The position numbers were made by a program, and so were the translations under genes. Below are positions 35,797 through 47,174 of a stretch of 64,000 nucleotides of DNA, piece after piece. The notes below the pieces were generated by a model. The model was not told where the DNA came from, made no database searches, and was given only the letters and a program-made list of their open reading frames with translations. This stretch comes from DATBJG01 sp963790545 (GTDB lineage: Bacteria; Acidobacteriota; Vicinamibacteria; Vicinamibacterales; JAMQPK01): positions 21,440 to 85,439 of the forward strand of contig CAWBPA010000022.1 in the NCBI GenBank assembly GCA_963790545.1, written 5' to 3'. Positions within the stretch are counted from its first letter, which is position 1; every line of letters starts with the position of its first letter.

Positions 35797-36468
35797 ATGC
35801 CTCTCCTGACGATCGTCCTCGCTCTCGTTGCGCCAGGGCTCGCCCCGTTGCCTACGCAGCGTGTACCAACGCTAGAGGTGATGACGCTGCCAGCGGAAAT
35901 TTCGCTCTTCCCGCTGCCCGAGGTGGTGCTCTTCCCGGGCGTGTCGCGTCCGTTCCTCATCTTCGAGTCGCGCTATCGCGAGATGGTCGCCGACGCCTTG
36001 AAGGGAAACCGCGTCATCGGTATGGTGCGGCTGCGCCCGGGATTCGAGAAGGACTACGAGGGGCGGCCGCCGATCTACGGGATCGGGTGTGCCGGTATCA
36101 TCGAGGAGTACGAGAAGCTCCCCGACGGTCGATACGGCATCCTTCTTCGCGGTCTGACGACCTTTCGCGTCCTGGCGGAGGACCAGAGCAAGCCATATCG
36201 TATCGGCCGCATCGAGTCGATACCCGAGCTGCTGAAAGAAGAGGACCGGGACACGCTCAGCACGGTGCGGGCTCGCGTCGAGGAGTTGCTCTACACGGTA
36301 TTGCCGCCCGGCGCGGATCCGCCGGATCCGTCTCTCGACGATTCCGAGTTCGTGAATATCGTGGCGCAGAACCTGGGGATGCCCGAGTCGGCACGACAGG
36401 ATCTACTCGAGCGCAACAGCGTGCTCGAGCGGGCACGCGCGCTCGCCGACCTTCTCGAAAAGAAGTAG
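35797..36468 (+). CDS. Lon N-terminal (substrate-binding) domain protein
   Basis: 223 residues. Possible N-terminal signal or anchor (residues 1-20). The Lon-N/PUA-like domain starts at 'ISLFPLPEVVLFPGVSRPFLIFESRYREMVADAL', with 'IGCAGIIEEYEKLPDGRYGILLRGLTTFRVL' following. No ATPase or protease domain, so it is the stand-alone 'LON peptidase substrate-binding' family of unclear role. It ends just before copy 2 of the 39-bp repeat and converges with the M20 gene. Confidence 0.9.
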   Translation: MPLLTIVLALVAPGLAPLPTQRVPTLEVMTLPAEISLFPLPEVVLFPGVSRPFLIFESRYREMVADALKGNRVIGMVRLRPGFEKDYEGRPPIYGIGCAGIIEEYEKLPDGRYGILLRGLTTFRVLAEDQSKPYRIGRIESIPELLKEEDRDTLSTVRARVEELLYTVLPPGADPPDPSLDDSEFVNIVAQNLGMPESARQDLLERNSVLERARALADLLEKK

Positions 36469-36471
36469 ACC

Positions 36472-36510
36472 ATCGGGTAATTCGCTCATCACATTCGCGC
36501 TGCGCGAGTA
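36472..36510 (+). repeat. 39-bp direct repeat, copy 2 (intergenic)
   Basis: Same 39 bases as the end of the PQQ gene at 31513-31551 with one mismatch (A to G), here non-coding and 3 bp after the Lon-N stop. Homology ends sharply on both sides. Confidence 0.9.
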
Positions 36511-36524
36511 ATGCAGATGAAGTG

Positions 36525-37819
36525 TCACCGCGAAAGGTAGTCCACCGCAAGGTTCGCCAGCGTGCGAACACCCAGAGGTAATACGCCTTCATCCACTTCG
36601 TAGAGTGGCGAATGATTGGCCGGAGCAGTCGTCGGGTCGACACCCGCTTTGTTTGATCCCAAAAAAATGAACATTCCGGGCGCCCTTTGACCGAGGAACG
36701 AAAAATCTTCGGCGGCCGTCACGGGAGGTGTAACGGAAACCTTCTGAATGCCGGCGACGCGTTGCAACGTCGGAACCATGGACTCGGTGAGGGCTGGATG
36801 ATTGAAGGTGACCGGGTACTGGCGCGTGATTTCGACGGTCGCCGTCGCGCCCTGGCTCGCGGCGATCGACTCCGCTGTTCGTTTGACTCGGCGGTGCAGG
36901 TCTTCCTGGACCCGCTCACTGAACGTTCGAATTGTTCCTTCAAGCTGTATCTCATCGGGAATGATGTTGTTGCGGACTCCGCCACGAAAGATCCCGATGG
37001 TCACGATGGAGGGGCTCTGCGCGATATCGACCTGCCGGCTCACGATGGTCTGTAACCCGAGAACAATTTGAGCACCCACAACGATTGGATCGACGCCTTG
37101 CCAGGGCAGCGCGCCGTGAGTCTGTTTCCCCTTGACGGTAATCCGAAGCAGGTCGGCGCTCGCCATCGTTCCTTCCGGCCGATACATGATCTGTCCGACG
37201 TTACCCGACGACAGAACATGGAGACCAAAGACGGCATCCGGCTGTGGATTCTCGAACGCTCCTTCCTTGAGCATTAGCGCAGCGCCTCCTTGTTCTCCGG
37301 CGGGCGCCCCTTCTTCTGCCGGCTGAAAAACGAACTTCACTGTTCCGGGCAGTTGATCCTTCATTCCCGCCAGGATCTCCGCAACGCCCATGAGGATTGC
37401 GGTATGCGTGTCATGGCCGCACGCGTGCATCACGCCGACCTCTTGTCCGTTGTACGTCGTCTTCTCTTTCGATGCGAACGGTAAGTTCACCTGTTCAGTA
37501 ACCGGCAAAGCATCCATGTCAGCGCGGAGCGCTACGACCTTACCCGGCCTTCCGCCCCGGAGCACACCCACGACGCCCGTGTGCGCGACACCCGTACGGA
37601 CTTCTATCCCGAGACTTCGCAGATGGTCTGCCACGATCTTCGCGGTGCGGGTTTCACGATTCCCCAGTTCGGGGTATTGGTGAATGTCACGGCGCCAGGC
37701 GAGGACTTTGCCTGCAATCTGCTTTTCCCGGCGATCGATCTCCGAGGTGAGAGAACTCTGCGCGGCAAGGGTATCGCGAGAGAAACGAGAACGAGGATGG
37801 GCCAAATGGCTCTTCTCAC
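36525..37819 (-). CDS. Exported M20-family amidohydrolase (hippurate hydrolase type), one frameshift
   Basis: About 430 residues. Metal-site blocks of M20D: 'VVALRADMDALPVTE', 'GVMHACGHDTHTAILMGVAEIL', 'VFQPAEEGAPAGEQGGAALML', 'FGLHV' and the late His in 'TAAEDFSFLGQRAPGMFIFLG'. The downstream frame has no signal peptide, but the overlapping frame from 37819 gives MRRAIWPILVLVSLAIP, which joins 'LAAQSSLTSEIDRRE' by a one-base shift near 37773. It hydrolyses N-acyl amino acids or similar amides. Confidence 0.88.
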
Positions 37820-37899
37820 CGCACGACACCTCCTGAAGTTGTGCCGTATTCTATGGCGGGTTCAAAAGAGAGTGCGGTGCGACTAGGGGGTATCCGTCT

Positions 37900-37951
37900 T
37901 TGACGTAGATACGTCTCTGACGTAGATACGTCTCTGACGTATACTACGTTC
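37900..37951 (+). promoter_or_regulatory. Promoter with three 17-bp tandem repeats upstream of the toxin-antitoxin pair
   Basis: 'tgacgtagatacgtctc' occurs at 37901-37917 and 37918-37934, and a degenerate third copy at 37935-37951. The third contains TATACT (37940-37945), with CTGACG (37917-37922) 17 nt upstream as a -35 box. The GTG start lies 9 nt after the -10 box. Each unit holds 'acgtagatacgt', close to a palindrome, fit for antitoxin binding. Confidence 0.7.
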
Positions 37952-37954
37952 AGC

Positions 37955-38272
37955 GTGCTGACGTTCGTCGAGAGCAAACTGTTCACGTCCCTGGTCAACA
38001 AGTACCTCTCGGACGACGAGTACGCCGCGTTGCAGCAGGCTATCGCCGATAACCCCGAAGCCGGGGGCGTGATTCGGGGCTCTGGTGGAGTTCGCAAGCT
38101 TCGGTGGGGAGTGTCTGGGCGTGGCAAGCGCGGCGGGATTCGGGTCATCTACTACCTGCGGTCGCGGCAGGGAGAGGTCTGGATGCTCACACTCCACGCC
38201 AAGAACGAGGCCGACAGTATCCCCGCGCACATCCTGAAGAAGATCAAGGAGGAGATCGATGGCGGCGCCTAA
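37955..38272 (+). CDS. RelE/HigB-type toxin
   Basis: 105 residues beginning at a GTG. Fold features: 'SLVNKYLSDDEYAALQQAIADNPEAGGVIRGSGGVRKLRW' then 'RGGIRVIYYLRSRQGEVWMLTLHAKNEADSIP', the pattern of HigB-2/RelE mRNA interferases, with basic residues around 'RKLRWGVSGRGKRGG'. It overlaps the antitoxin gene by 14 bp; toxin first is the HigBA order. It probably cleaves mRNA on the ribosome. Confidence 0.88.
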   Translation: MLTFVESKLFTSLVNKYLSDDEYAALQQAIADNPEAGGVIRGSGGVRKLRWGVSGRGKRGGIRVIYYLRSRQGEVWMLTLHAKNEADSIPAHILKKIKEEIDGGA

Positions 38273-38531
38273 GCGAAATATCGGCGCAGAGGTTCTGGAG
38301 GGGCTCCGTCAGCTCAAGCGGGGCGAGCACGGCCGCGTCGCAACCGTGCCGTCGGTCGCCGCGATTCGGGAACGCACGGGTTTGTCACAGCCGCGGTTCG
38401 CCGAGCTCCTAGGCGTGTCGGTCCGCACCCTGCAGGAGTGGGAGCAGGGGCGACGCGCACCGTCGGGAGCCGCGCGGACCCTGTTGATGATTGCCGCAAA
38501 GAACCCCCGCGCACTCGTCGACGTTGCCTGA
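38259..38531 (+). CDS. HigA-type XRE antitoxin
   Basis: 90 residues. The helix-turn-helix 'VAAIRERTGLSQPRFAELLGVSVRTLQEWEQGRRAPSGAARTLLMI' is typical of HigA-2 antitoxins that neutralise the toxin and bind the operator. The upstream 17-bp tandem repeats are its likely target. The stop is close to the start of the AAA ATPase, in a different frame. Confidence 0.9.
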   Translation: MAAPKRNIGAEVLEGLRQLKRGEHGRVATVPSVAAIRERTGLSQPRFAELLGVSVRTLQEWEQGRRAPSGAARTLLMIAAKNPRALVDVA

Positions 38532-38577
38532 GAACGCCAACTCGCCAAATTACTCGACGAGGGCCGGAGGGCGGCTC

Positions 38578-39690
38578 GTGGACGATCGCGAGGCGGGGAT
38601 CGGCCTCGTCGGGCGTCGGACTCAGGAGTACGGCAAGATTGCCCCCTTCCGCTCGGCGGTTGATTGTGTGTTGCCGAGAAGGTACTTTGGAAGCGTGGCG
38701 CCAGTTCCCTTTGCTCGTTTGTTCAGCATCGCGGGCCGCCGCGCGGTCGAGTCGGTCGTGCCGCGCCGCACCTTCGACGACGTCATCCTGCCACCGGCGA
38801 CGAGGCGAGCGCTCGACATGGCGCTCTCGCAAGTGACGCAGCATGATCTGATCTTCAACCAGTGGGGCTTGGCCGAGCGCCATCCTACTGGCCTCGCGCT
38901 CGCGTTCAATTTCGCCGGCCCGCCAGGCACCGGGAAAACGATCTGCGCCGAAGCCATCGCGCACTCGCTCGGGCGGCGTTTGCTGCTGGTGCGGTACGCG
39001 GAGCTTGAATCGCTCTGGATGGGCGAAACGCCGAAAAACGTGGCCGCAATCTTCAAGGCCGCACGCGAAGAAGGCGCCGTGCTGCTGTTCGACGAGGCGG
39101 ACGCGATTGCCTCGCGGCGATCGACTTCGATCGATTACGGTTTCCAGCGGGAGTCGAACACGGTGGTGAGCGTGCTCCTGCAGGAATTGGAGTGGTACAA
39201 CGGCGTCGTCATCTTTGCCACGAATCTGGCCGCGAACTTCGATCCGGCGTTCGAGCGCCGCATCCGAACGCACGTGCTGTTCGAGATGCCGGGCCCTGCG
39301 GAACGCGAGAAGATCTGGCGTGTCCAGATTCATCCATCACGCACACCGCTTGCCGATGACGTGGATTTCGGGTCGCTGGCAGAGCGATACGCGGTGAGCG
39401 GCGGCGACATACGAAACGCGGTGCTGAAAGCCGCGCTGGCGGCCGCGGCGGAGCCGGGCCCCGACTCGGCCAAGCGGATCCATCAACGGCACCTGGAGGC
39501 CGGCATCACCGATGTTGTCGCGGCGGAGCGCGTGATGCGGCAGTCGCTCTTTGCACGCGAGGAACGGCCAGCCAGCCAGATACTGCTGGCCGCCTCGGCC
39601 ACCGCATCGCGCCTCAATTACGCCCTGGCCTTCGCTTGCGCGGCGCTCGTGATCGCGGTGATTGCGCTCGCCGTGGCGCTGCTTAAATGA
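38578..39690 (+). CDS. AAA-family ATPase with C-terminal membrane anchor
   Basis: About 370 residues. Walker A 'FAGPPGTGKTICAEAIAHSL', Walker B 'AVLLFDEADAIASRR', sensor 1 'VIFATNLAANFDPAFERRI' (with an Arg finger), and a helical lid 'YAVSGGDIRNAVLKAALAA'. The C-terminus 'YALAFACAALVIAVIALAVALL' is a membrane helix. Related to FtsH/SpoVK-type ATPases without a protease domain. The start is uncertain: GTG at 38578 is used; a TTG at 38491 would overlap the antitoxin gene. Confidence 0.82.
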   Translation: MDDREAGIGLVGRRTQEYGKIAPFRSAVDCVLPRRYFGSVAPVPFARLFSIAGRRAVESVVPRRTFDDVILPPATRRALDMALSQVTQHDLIFNQWGLAERHPTGLALAFNFAGPPGTGKTICAEAIAHSLGRRLLLVRYAELESLWMGETPKNVAAIFKAAREEGAVLLFDEADAIASRRSTSIDYGFQRESNTVVSVLLQELEWYNGVVIFATNLAANFDPAFERRIRTHVLFEMPGPAEREKIWRVQIHPSRTPLADDVDFGSLAERYAVSGGDIRNAVLKAALAAAAEPGPDSAKRIHQRHLEAGITDVVAAERVMRQSLFAREERPASQILLAASATASRLNYALAFACAALVIAVIALAVALLK

Positions 39691-39777
39691 TCGACGAATC
39701 AGAGCGCACGGCCCTCGAATGAACTTTTCATCCGTCAGCTCCGTCTGTGCTCAGGGCGATCAACGAGGGAGGGCAGT

Positions 39778-42307
<2,530 letters not shown>

Positions 42308-42340
42308 CCTACCGGACCGCCTGAGCCAGCATCCCGACGT

Positions 42341-42967
42341 CTATGTCAGCAGCACGACGGCGCCCGTGATCACCAGCGCGCCGGCCCATAGGCAATCGAG
42401 GTTGATCCAGGCCGTGCGCAGAAGCCTCAGACCCAGCTTCCGGTACACCACGTACGCCACCAGGCCCGTCACGAGTAGATACGCCAGCGTATGGATGCCA
42501 ACCGCCATCGCATTGGTCCAGGCCACGCCGGTATCGTGTACGACGACGTGCTCGGCATGCTCGCCAGCCGCGACGGCCGGCGCTCCGAGGACAAACGGCA
42601 GCACCATGAAACCCGCCCCGTGCGCCGATGCCATCAGAAACGACCACACCGTCAGATCGCGAAAGCCGACTTGCATGCCGCCAAATCGCGGGTGACGATG
42701 ACGCCACAGGCGGTGAAGCCCGAGCATTATCAGCACCGAAGCGACAGCGATCTTCAACGCATCGAGCGGTACGACGAGCCCTGCCAGCCCCGCCGCAAGC
42801 ACGACGACTCCTACGGCCATCGCGTGCCCGAGCGCAATGGGCGGCAACGCACCCAACACGCCCCGCACTTTTTTCTGCTGCATCCCCAACGCCACGGCGA
42901 ACAGCCACCCCATCCCGGGATTGATTCCGTGGTACGCGCCAAGCACCAGCATCACGTTCCATTCCAT
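42341..42967 (-). CDS. Six-helix membrane protein with HGxNPGMGW motif
   Basis: 208 residues, about six TM helices. The N-terminal 'LGAYHGINPGMGWLFAVALGMQ' and the second-half 'ASAHGAGFMVLPFVLG' each place His inside a helix, reminiscent of HupE/UreJ and RcnA-like metal transporters, which carry Hx4-6 motifs in TM helices. A His-rich loop ('EHAEHVVVHDTG') supports metal binding. It is 19 bp downstream of the selenium-binding protein gene, in one operon. The transported species, if any, is unknown. Confidence 0.75.
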   Translation of the reverse strand: MEWNVMLVLGAYHGINPGMGWLFAVALGMQQKKVRGVLGALPPIALGHAMAVGVVVLAAGLAGLVVPLDALKIAVASVLIMLGLHRLWRHRHPRFGGMQVGFRDLTVWSFLMASAHGAGFMVLPFVLGAPAVAAGEHAEHVVVHDTGVAWTNAMAVGIHTLAYLLVTGLVAYVVYRKLGLRLLRTAWINLDCLWAGALVITGAVVLLT

Positions 42968-42986
42968 GACGACCTCGCCCTACAGT

Positions 42987-44408
42987 TCAGGCGTAGCAGT
43001 ACGAGTCAGATGACGCGTCGCCGCCTTCGAGCCGGACCTGGTGCGGGCGCATACCGTCTGACTCGAGGAAGAACCGCTGGTCCAGATCCATGCCGCCCTC
43101 GGGTCGCACATTCACCTTGGCCATCCAACCGCGAATGCCCTCCGGGTAAAACTGCTCGTCCCACGGCGTGTACAGGCTGTTGGTGAAGTAGATGCGCTTG
43201 CCATCTCGGCTGATCTCGACCATCTGCGGACCGCCGTTCAGCATCTGCTCTGGCTTGCTGGGATGCGCCGCGCGGCTCACAATGCCGCCGAGTCTAATAG
43301 AGCCGACCTTCTTGGGTTTGAACGGATCGCTCACGTCGTACTGGATGAACTCGCCCGTGCCAAAACAAGAGACGTAGAGATACCGGTCGTCAATCGACAG
43401 GTTGATGTCCGTCACGAGCGGCGCCACTGCCTTGAAACCCTGGAGGATCGGCGGCAGGGTCACCGGATCGGCGGGCTCCGCAGGGATCTCGATCACCTTC
43501 TTGATCGCCCACTTGCCGTTCGGCCCGGCTGAGCCGTTCCCGCTTGCCTCGCGGTACCACAGCCAGATCGATGATGAGAGGTCCTTGAGGGACAACACCA
43601 CGCCGGCAAACCCGTACGCGCGGGTCGGATCGTGCGCCGGGCGCAATTCCAGCGTCATTTGCTGCTCAGCGCCGAGTTCCAGCTCCTGCACGTGGCGTCG
43701 CCGCCGCAGGTCCCAGATGTGCAGCGTGTGTCCGTACTTCCCGGCGAGCAGGAGCTCAGGGTTGACGCCATCCTTCACCATGTTCGGCGTCCCCCAGGCA
43801 CTGGTGATCATGGTGTCTTGTCCGAGATGCCACCACATGTCATACGCCAGCGTCTGTGGTCCCCGGTCGATTTCCCACCGACCCCGAATGTCAAACGTTT
43901 CAGGATCCATGATGAACGTGCCGCCGGGACCGTTGCCATCGGGCGCACCCAACGCACTCAGGAAGACGCCGTCCGGTCCGCAATGGACCGTGTGCGGTGC
44001 GGCGTAGCCCGTCCGCTGGGCAACCGTCTCGGGTTCGATCACCTTCACGATCTTCGGTTGGCGCGGATCCGGCTTTGTGTCAAGGATGTAGATGCGCGAT
44101 GAATTGATCCCAGGAACGATCAGATAGCGCCGTTCCATGTGCGGGTGTGGCGCGTACGGGCAGAGGCAGGAACTGCAGGCGTTCCAGCCGAAGTGATGCA
44201 GTTCGTCGCCCGCGTGGGACATGTCCGTCTGACCAACCAGACGGCCGTAGCTCTTTGACTCGGGATCGACGTCTACAACCCCAATCGCATCGGGGCGTCC
44301 TTCCTTCAGGGGGTTGATGAGCGCCAGATAGGCGAGCTTTTCCGGTGGCGACTGCAGCGCCATCGTCGGCGACGGATAAAATGTCGGATCCGGTTTCAAT
44401 AGTGACAT
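42987..44408 (-). CDS. Selenium-binding protein (SBP56/SELENBP1, methanethiol-oxidase type)
   Basis: 473 residues, full family length. Hallmarks: 'DELHHFGWNACSSCLC', 'RRYLIVPGINSSRIYILDTK', 'YAAPHTVHCGPDG', 'YDMWWHLGQDTMITSAWGTPNM', 'DINLSIDDRYLYVSCFGTGEFIQYDVSDP', 'GGPQMVEISRDGKRIYFTNSLY' and 'PHQVRLEGGDASSDSYC'. The family binds copper and oxidises methanethiol to formaldehyde, H2S and H2O2; the Cys in the N-terminal motif binds selenium in animals. GGGAGGA precedes the ATG. No signal peptide, unlike some bacterial MtoX. Between MOSC and a membrane protein in one operon. Confidence 0.95.
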   Translation of the reverse strand: MSLLKPDPTFYPSPTMALQSPPEKLAYLALINPLKEGRPDAIGVVDVDPESKSYGRLVGQTDMSHAGDELHHFGWNACSSCLCPYAPHPHMERRYLIVPGINSSRIYILDTKPDPRQPKIVKVIEPETVAQRTGYAAPHTVHCGPDGVFLSALGAPDGNGPGGTFIMDPETFDIRGRWEIDRGPQTLAYDMWWHLGQDTMITSAWGTPNMVKDGVNPELLLAGKYGHTLHIWDLRRRRHVQELELGAEQQMTLELRPAHDPTRAYGFAGVVLSLKDLSSSIWLWYREASGNGSAGPNGKWAIKKVIEIPAEPADPVTLPPILQGFKAVAPLVTDINLSIDDRYLYVSCFGTGEFIQYDVSDPFKPKKVGSIRLGGIVSRAAHPSKPEQMLNGGPQMVEISRDGKRIYFTNSLYTPWDEQFYPEGIRGWMAKVNVRPEGGMDLDQRFFLESDGMRPHQVRLEGGDASSDSYCYA

Positions 44409-45085
44409 CGGTTCCTCCCTGTCGATTGCTCTATAGGTCGTCGGGGATGGTCGAGGACGACGTGATCCCCCACGCGCACTGTTCCACCGCGCACCACGTC
44501 CGCATTGAGCGCAAGCCGGCCGCCGAATCGCCGGCCGATTTCGCGAAGCACCTCCGGATCACGCTCGAGGGTGTCTGGATCAACCGTCGTCATCACGCAG
44601 CGGCCGCGCAGCGCATCGAGCTCCACCAGCGTGTCAACAATGTGCAACCGCGCGCCTTCCCAGAGCGTCTCGGCCATCCCCGCGACTCCTCCGATGAGGA
44701 CGTTCGGGCGCAGGCGTCGGATGTCCCGGCCGAACACCGCGACGGCTCCGTCGGTCGCTACGAGCAGCGGCAAGATGTCGAACCGCTCGAGACCTTCGTG
44801 CGCTTCGAGCCACGCATCGTTCCCCGCTGCGTTCCTAATGAGTGCCAGGGCCTCCAGGCTGTCCCACGGATGACCGTTGATGCGAGGACGCGCGTCGGGG
44901 CCCAGCGTCCCGAATAGTCCCAGCAGCCGATGGTGGCGGCGTGCGGTGCGAACGCCCTCGGGACCGCGCACGTGCACGACGCGGTCTCCCGGGATGCCAT
45001 CTGGCGTGAGTGTCGCGACCGTTAGCGACTCGCCCGCCAGCGACTTCACGGGGTAGCGCCACAACCCGGCCACATGCAGTGTCAT
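44396..45085 (-). CDS. MOSC-domain protein
   Basis: 229 residues. 'LHVAGLWRYPVKSLAGESL' is the MOSC N-terminal (beta-barrel) motif, followed by 'DILPLLVATDGAV', 'RRLRPNVLIGG' and 'ALRGRCVMTTVDPDT', whose Cys is the sulfur-carrying residue of MOSC domains (mARC/YcbX-like). It probably binds the molybdenum cofactor or carries sulfur. ATG at 45085 has GGAAGG upstream. It overlaps the SBP56 start by 13 bp, so the two are coupled. Confidence 0.9.
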   Translation of the reverse strand: MTLHVAGLWRYPVKSLAGESLTVATLTPDGIPGDRVVHVRGPEGVRTARRHHRLLGLFGTLGPDARPRINGHPWDSLEALALIRNAAGNDAWLEAHEGLERFDILPLLVATDGAVAVFGRDIRRLRPNVLIGGVAGMAETLWEGARLHIVDTLVELDALRGRCVMTTVDPDTLERDPEVLREIGRRFGGRLALNADVVRGGTVRVGDHVVLDHPRRPIEQSTGRNRCHY

Positions 45086-45231
45086 TTGAACCTTCCAGAG
45101 GTGAGATGCCGGGCTGGCGCTGAATGTGACAGCCGGTGATTCGTAGGCCACTCGTTCACTCGTTGTCACAAAAGTCGCCGACCGGCATCACAACAACGTG
45201 AAGCAGAGGGACCACGTCCCTGCGAAGTAGA

Positions 45232-45843
45232 ATGACCCGCATGGCCGTTCCAGAGGAGGCAACGGACGAGGCGCTCGCTTCACGCGCCGCCCTCGGAGAC
45301 AACCATGCGTTCGACGAGATCACGATCCGGTACCAGGATCGGGTCTATCGTCTCGCGTGCCGATTGGTCGGGAACGACGACGCGCCGGACGTCGTGCAGG
45401 AGGGGTTTCTGTCCGTGTATCGCAACCTCGCCTCGTTCCGGCATGAGTCGCGGTTCGGCACGTGGCTGTATCGCATCATCACCAACGCGGCACTGATGCA
45501 CCGGCGGGCCCTTACACGCCGCCCGGTAGAATCCCTCGAGGCGTTTCTGCCCGAATTCGACGCGACGGGCTCGCATCGCCACGCGCCTGCGGAGCTGCAG
45601 GTCGCATCCCGTGCCGACGAACTGCTCGATCGGCGCTTCCTCGCGGAACAGGCGAAGGCTGCCCTCGGTCGACTGCCAGACCTCTATCGCAGTGCATTCG
45701 TGCTGCGCGACCTGGAAGAGCTCAGCACGGCCGAGGTTGCTCAAGTGCTCGGAATAGAGCCGGCGACGGTGCGCCAACGCGTCCACCGTGCTCGCTTGAT
45801 GTTGCGCGGCTACTTGAGTGCGCTGGCAGGAGTGAAGTCATGA
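45232..45843 (+). CDS. ECF-type sigma factor
   Basis: 203 residues. Region 2: 'FDEITIRYQDRVYRLACRLVGNDDAPDVVQEGFLSVYRNLASF' and 'FGTWLYRIITNAALMHRR'. Region 4: 'LPDLYRSAFVLRDLEELSTAEVAQVLGIEPATVRQRVHRARLMLR'. Its stop overlaps the anti-sigma ATG. Divergent from the MOSC-SBP56 operon with a 146-bp gap, so it might control that operon (inference). Confidence 0.92.
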   Translation: MTRMAVPEEATDEALASRAALGDNHAFDEITIRYQDRVYRLACRLVGNDDAPDVVQEGFLSVYRNLASFRHESRFGTWLYRIITNAALMHRRALTRRPVESLEAFLPEFDATGSHRHAPAELQVASRADELLDRRFLAEQAKAALGRLPDLYRSAFVLRDLEELSTAEVAQVLGIEPATVRQRVHRARLMLRGYLSALAGVKS

Positions 45844-46097
45844 CGAACATCTCCTGCCAGACCGGCGTCGAACTTCTGATGGAGTACCTCGAAGGGGTGG
45901 TGCCCGACGACATGCGCACGAGTCTCGACTCGCACGTGGCCGGATGCCCGAAGTGCGCCGCCTTTGTCGCCTCGTACCTGGCAACGCCTCGCATCCTGCG
46001 CGAGGCAACGGCCGCGGCCATGCCTGCTGAGCTTCAGCGATCGCTCCTCGCCTTTCTGCGTGCGCAGCGAGGCGATGGGCCACGTCAGAAGGACTGA
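45840..46097 (+). CDS. zf-HC2 anti-sigma factor
   Basis: 85 residues. 'ISCQTGVELLMEYLEG' then 'SLDSHVAGCPKCAAFVASY' give the C, H-x3-C-x2-C zinc ligands. No membrane helix. Overlaps the sigma stop by 4 bp. Confidence 0.9.
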   Translation: MTNISCQTGVELLMEYLEGVVPDDMRTSLDSHVAGCPKCAAFVASYLATPRILREATAAAMPAELQRSLLAFLRAQRGDGPRQKD

Positions 46098-46104
46098 AAG
46101 CCGA

Positions 46105-46521
46105 TTACGGTGTTGGTGGATCGACGGTGGACATCGTGCGGTACATCTTCCAAGACCCATCCGGCTGACGCTGAAGAATGCGCATCAGCTTGCCGCTGGT
46201 ACCCACCGGTTCGCCACCCGCCCTCGGCCGCACGGTGTAGTGGTACGTCCCCCATTGGAAGGCATGGTCACCGAGAACCTTGACCTCCTGAAAGTCGAAC
46301 GCACCGTCGAGTATCTCGACAGCACTCGCCGCTCCCAGTAACACTTCCGCCGCGGCGCTGCGCCCCCGCAGTATCGGCCCCGCAGGCTGAAGCAGTACGA
46401 TGTCATCCGTCCACTGCGACATCATCACAGCGGTATCGCCAGCCAGTGCAGCTTTCATGTCGCGCTGGTTGACTGCCTCGATGGCACGCAGGTCGTTTTC
46501 CACAGAAGACAAATCTGACAT
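46105..46521 (-). CDS. SnoaL/DUF4440-like NTF2-fold protein
   Basis: 138 residues: 'DLRAIEAVNQRDMKAALAGD', 'MMSQWTDDIVLLQPAGPILRGRSAAAEVLL' and 'GTYHYTVRP' then 'GKLMRILQRQPDGSWKMYRTM' are the NTF2-like ketosteroid-isomerase-type pattern. AGGAGG precedes the ATG. Role unknown; such proteins are often detoxification isomerases or ligand binders. It converges with the anti-sigma gene. Confidence 0.88.
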   Translation of the reverse strand: MSDLSSVENDLRAIEAVNQRDMKAALAGDTAVMMSQWTDDIVLLQPAGPILRGRSAAAEVLLGAASAVEILDGAFDFQEVKVLGDHAFQWGTYHYTVRPRAGGEPVGTSGKLMRILQRQPDGSWKMYRTMSTVDPPTP

Positions 46522-46535
46522 AGAGACCTCCTAGA

Positions 46536-47174
46536 CTACACTCGCTCGAAGACGGTAAGTTGCTCTGGCGTTGAGACAAGGAGCGACCGCCCGTCTGCGG
46601 ACATCTCGTACGTCGCCTTGAAGACGATTCGCTCGCCGTGCCTGGCGATGATTTCAAGCGCGCGAATGTCGGTCCACCTCGCGCGCAGCACGAGATCATC
46701 GCGGAACTGGACCGGATGGTCTTGACCGTCGACCGGAAACGCCAACTTCATCGCTGATTTATGTCCTGCGGGATCGGCCTCGATGTGGGTGAGTGTAAGG
46801 AGGTCACCCGACACGTCGAATGCCGTCACGACGTCCACCATAGGAGCTTGACGATGGTCACCGGAGCGCACTGGCGATCTCGCGATCCACGTGCCTACGA
46901 TCGGGTGGCTCGACAGACTTCGGTGATTCTCGACGGCGGTTTTCAGCGGCTGCTCACCTGAGTTGCCAGCTCTAACTGTGGCAGGCTGTTCGGTCACCGA
47001 CTCCACGTGGAGTTTGAGTTCTCGCCAGCTTTGGAAACCGTAGCCGCGAGCAAGGGCATGCTGCGCGTCAGCGAGGCGCCAAGGCGGCCTGCGGTGCTGA
47101 CAGATGCGCAGGACGTCTTTTGCTTGCTTCTTCAGATGGGCCAGATTTGGCCGGGGCGGCAGACGCTGAGACAT
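46536..47174 (-). CDS. Hypothetical protein with ankyrin-gene-type N-terminal leader
   Basis: 212 residues. Residues 1-60 ('RPNLAHLKKQAKDVLRIC', 'LADAQHALARGYGFQSWRELKLHVE') match the short helical leader found before ankyrin repeats or in small DUF proteins. Residues 85-212 form a lipocalin-like domain ('HPIVGTWIARSPVRSG', ending 'LLVSTPEQLTVFERV'). No ankyrin repeats. It lies 14 bp upstream of the NTF2-like gene on the same strand. Confidence 0.75.
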   Translation of the reverse strand: MSQRLPPRPNLAHLKKQAKDVLRICQHRRPPWRLADAQHALARGYGFQSWRELKLHVESVTEQPATVRAGNSGEQPLKTAVENHRSLSSHPIVGTWIARSPVRSGDHRQAPMVDVVTAFDVSGDLLTLTHIEADPAGHKSAMKLAFPVDGQDHPVQFRDDLVLRARWTDIRALEIIARHGERIVFKATYEMSADGRSLLVSTPEQLTVFERV

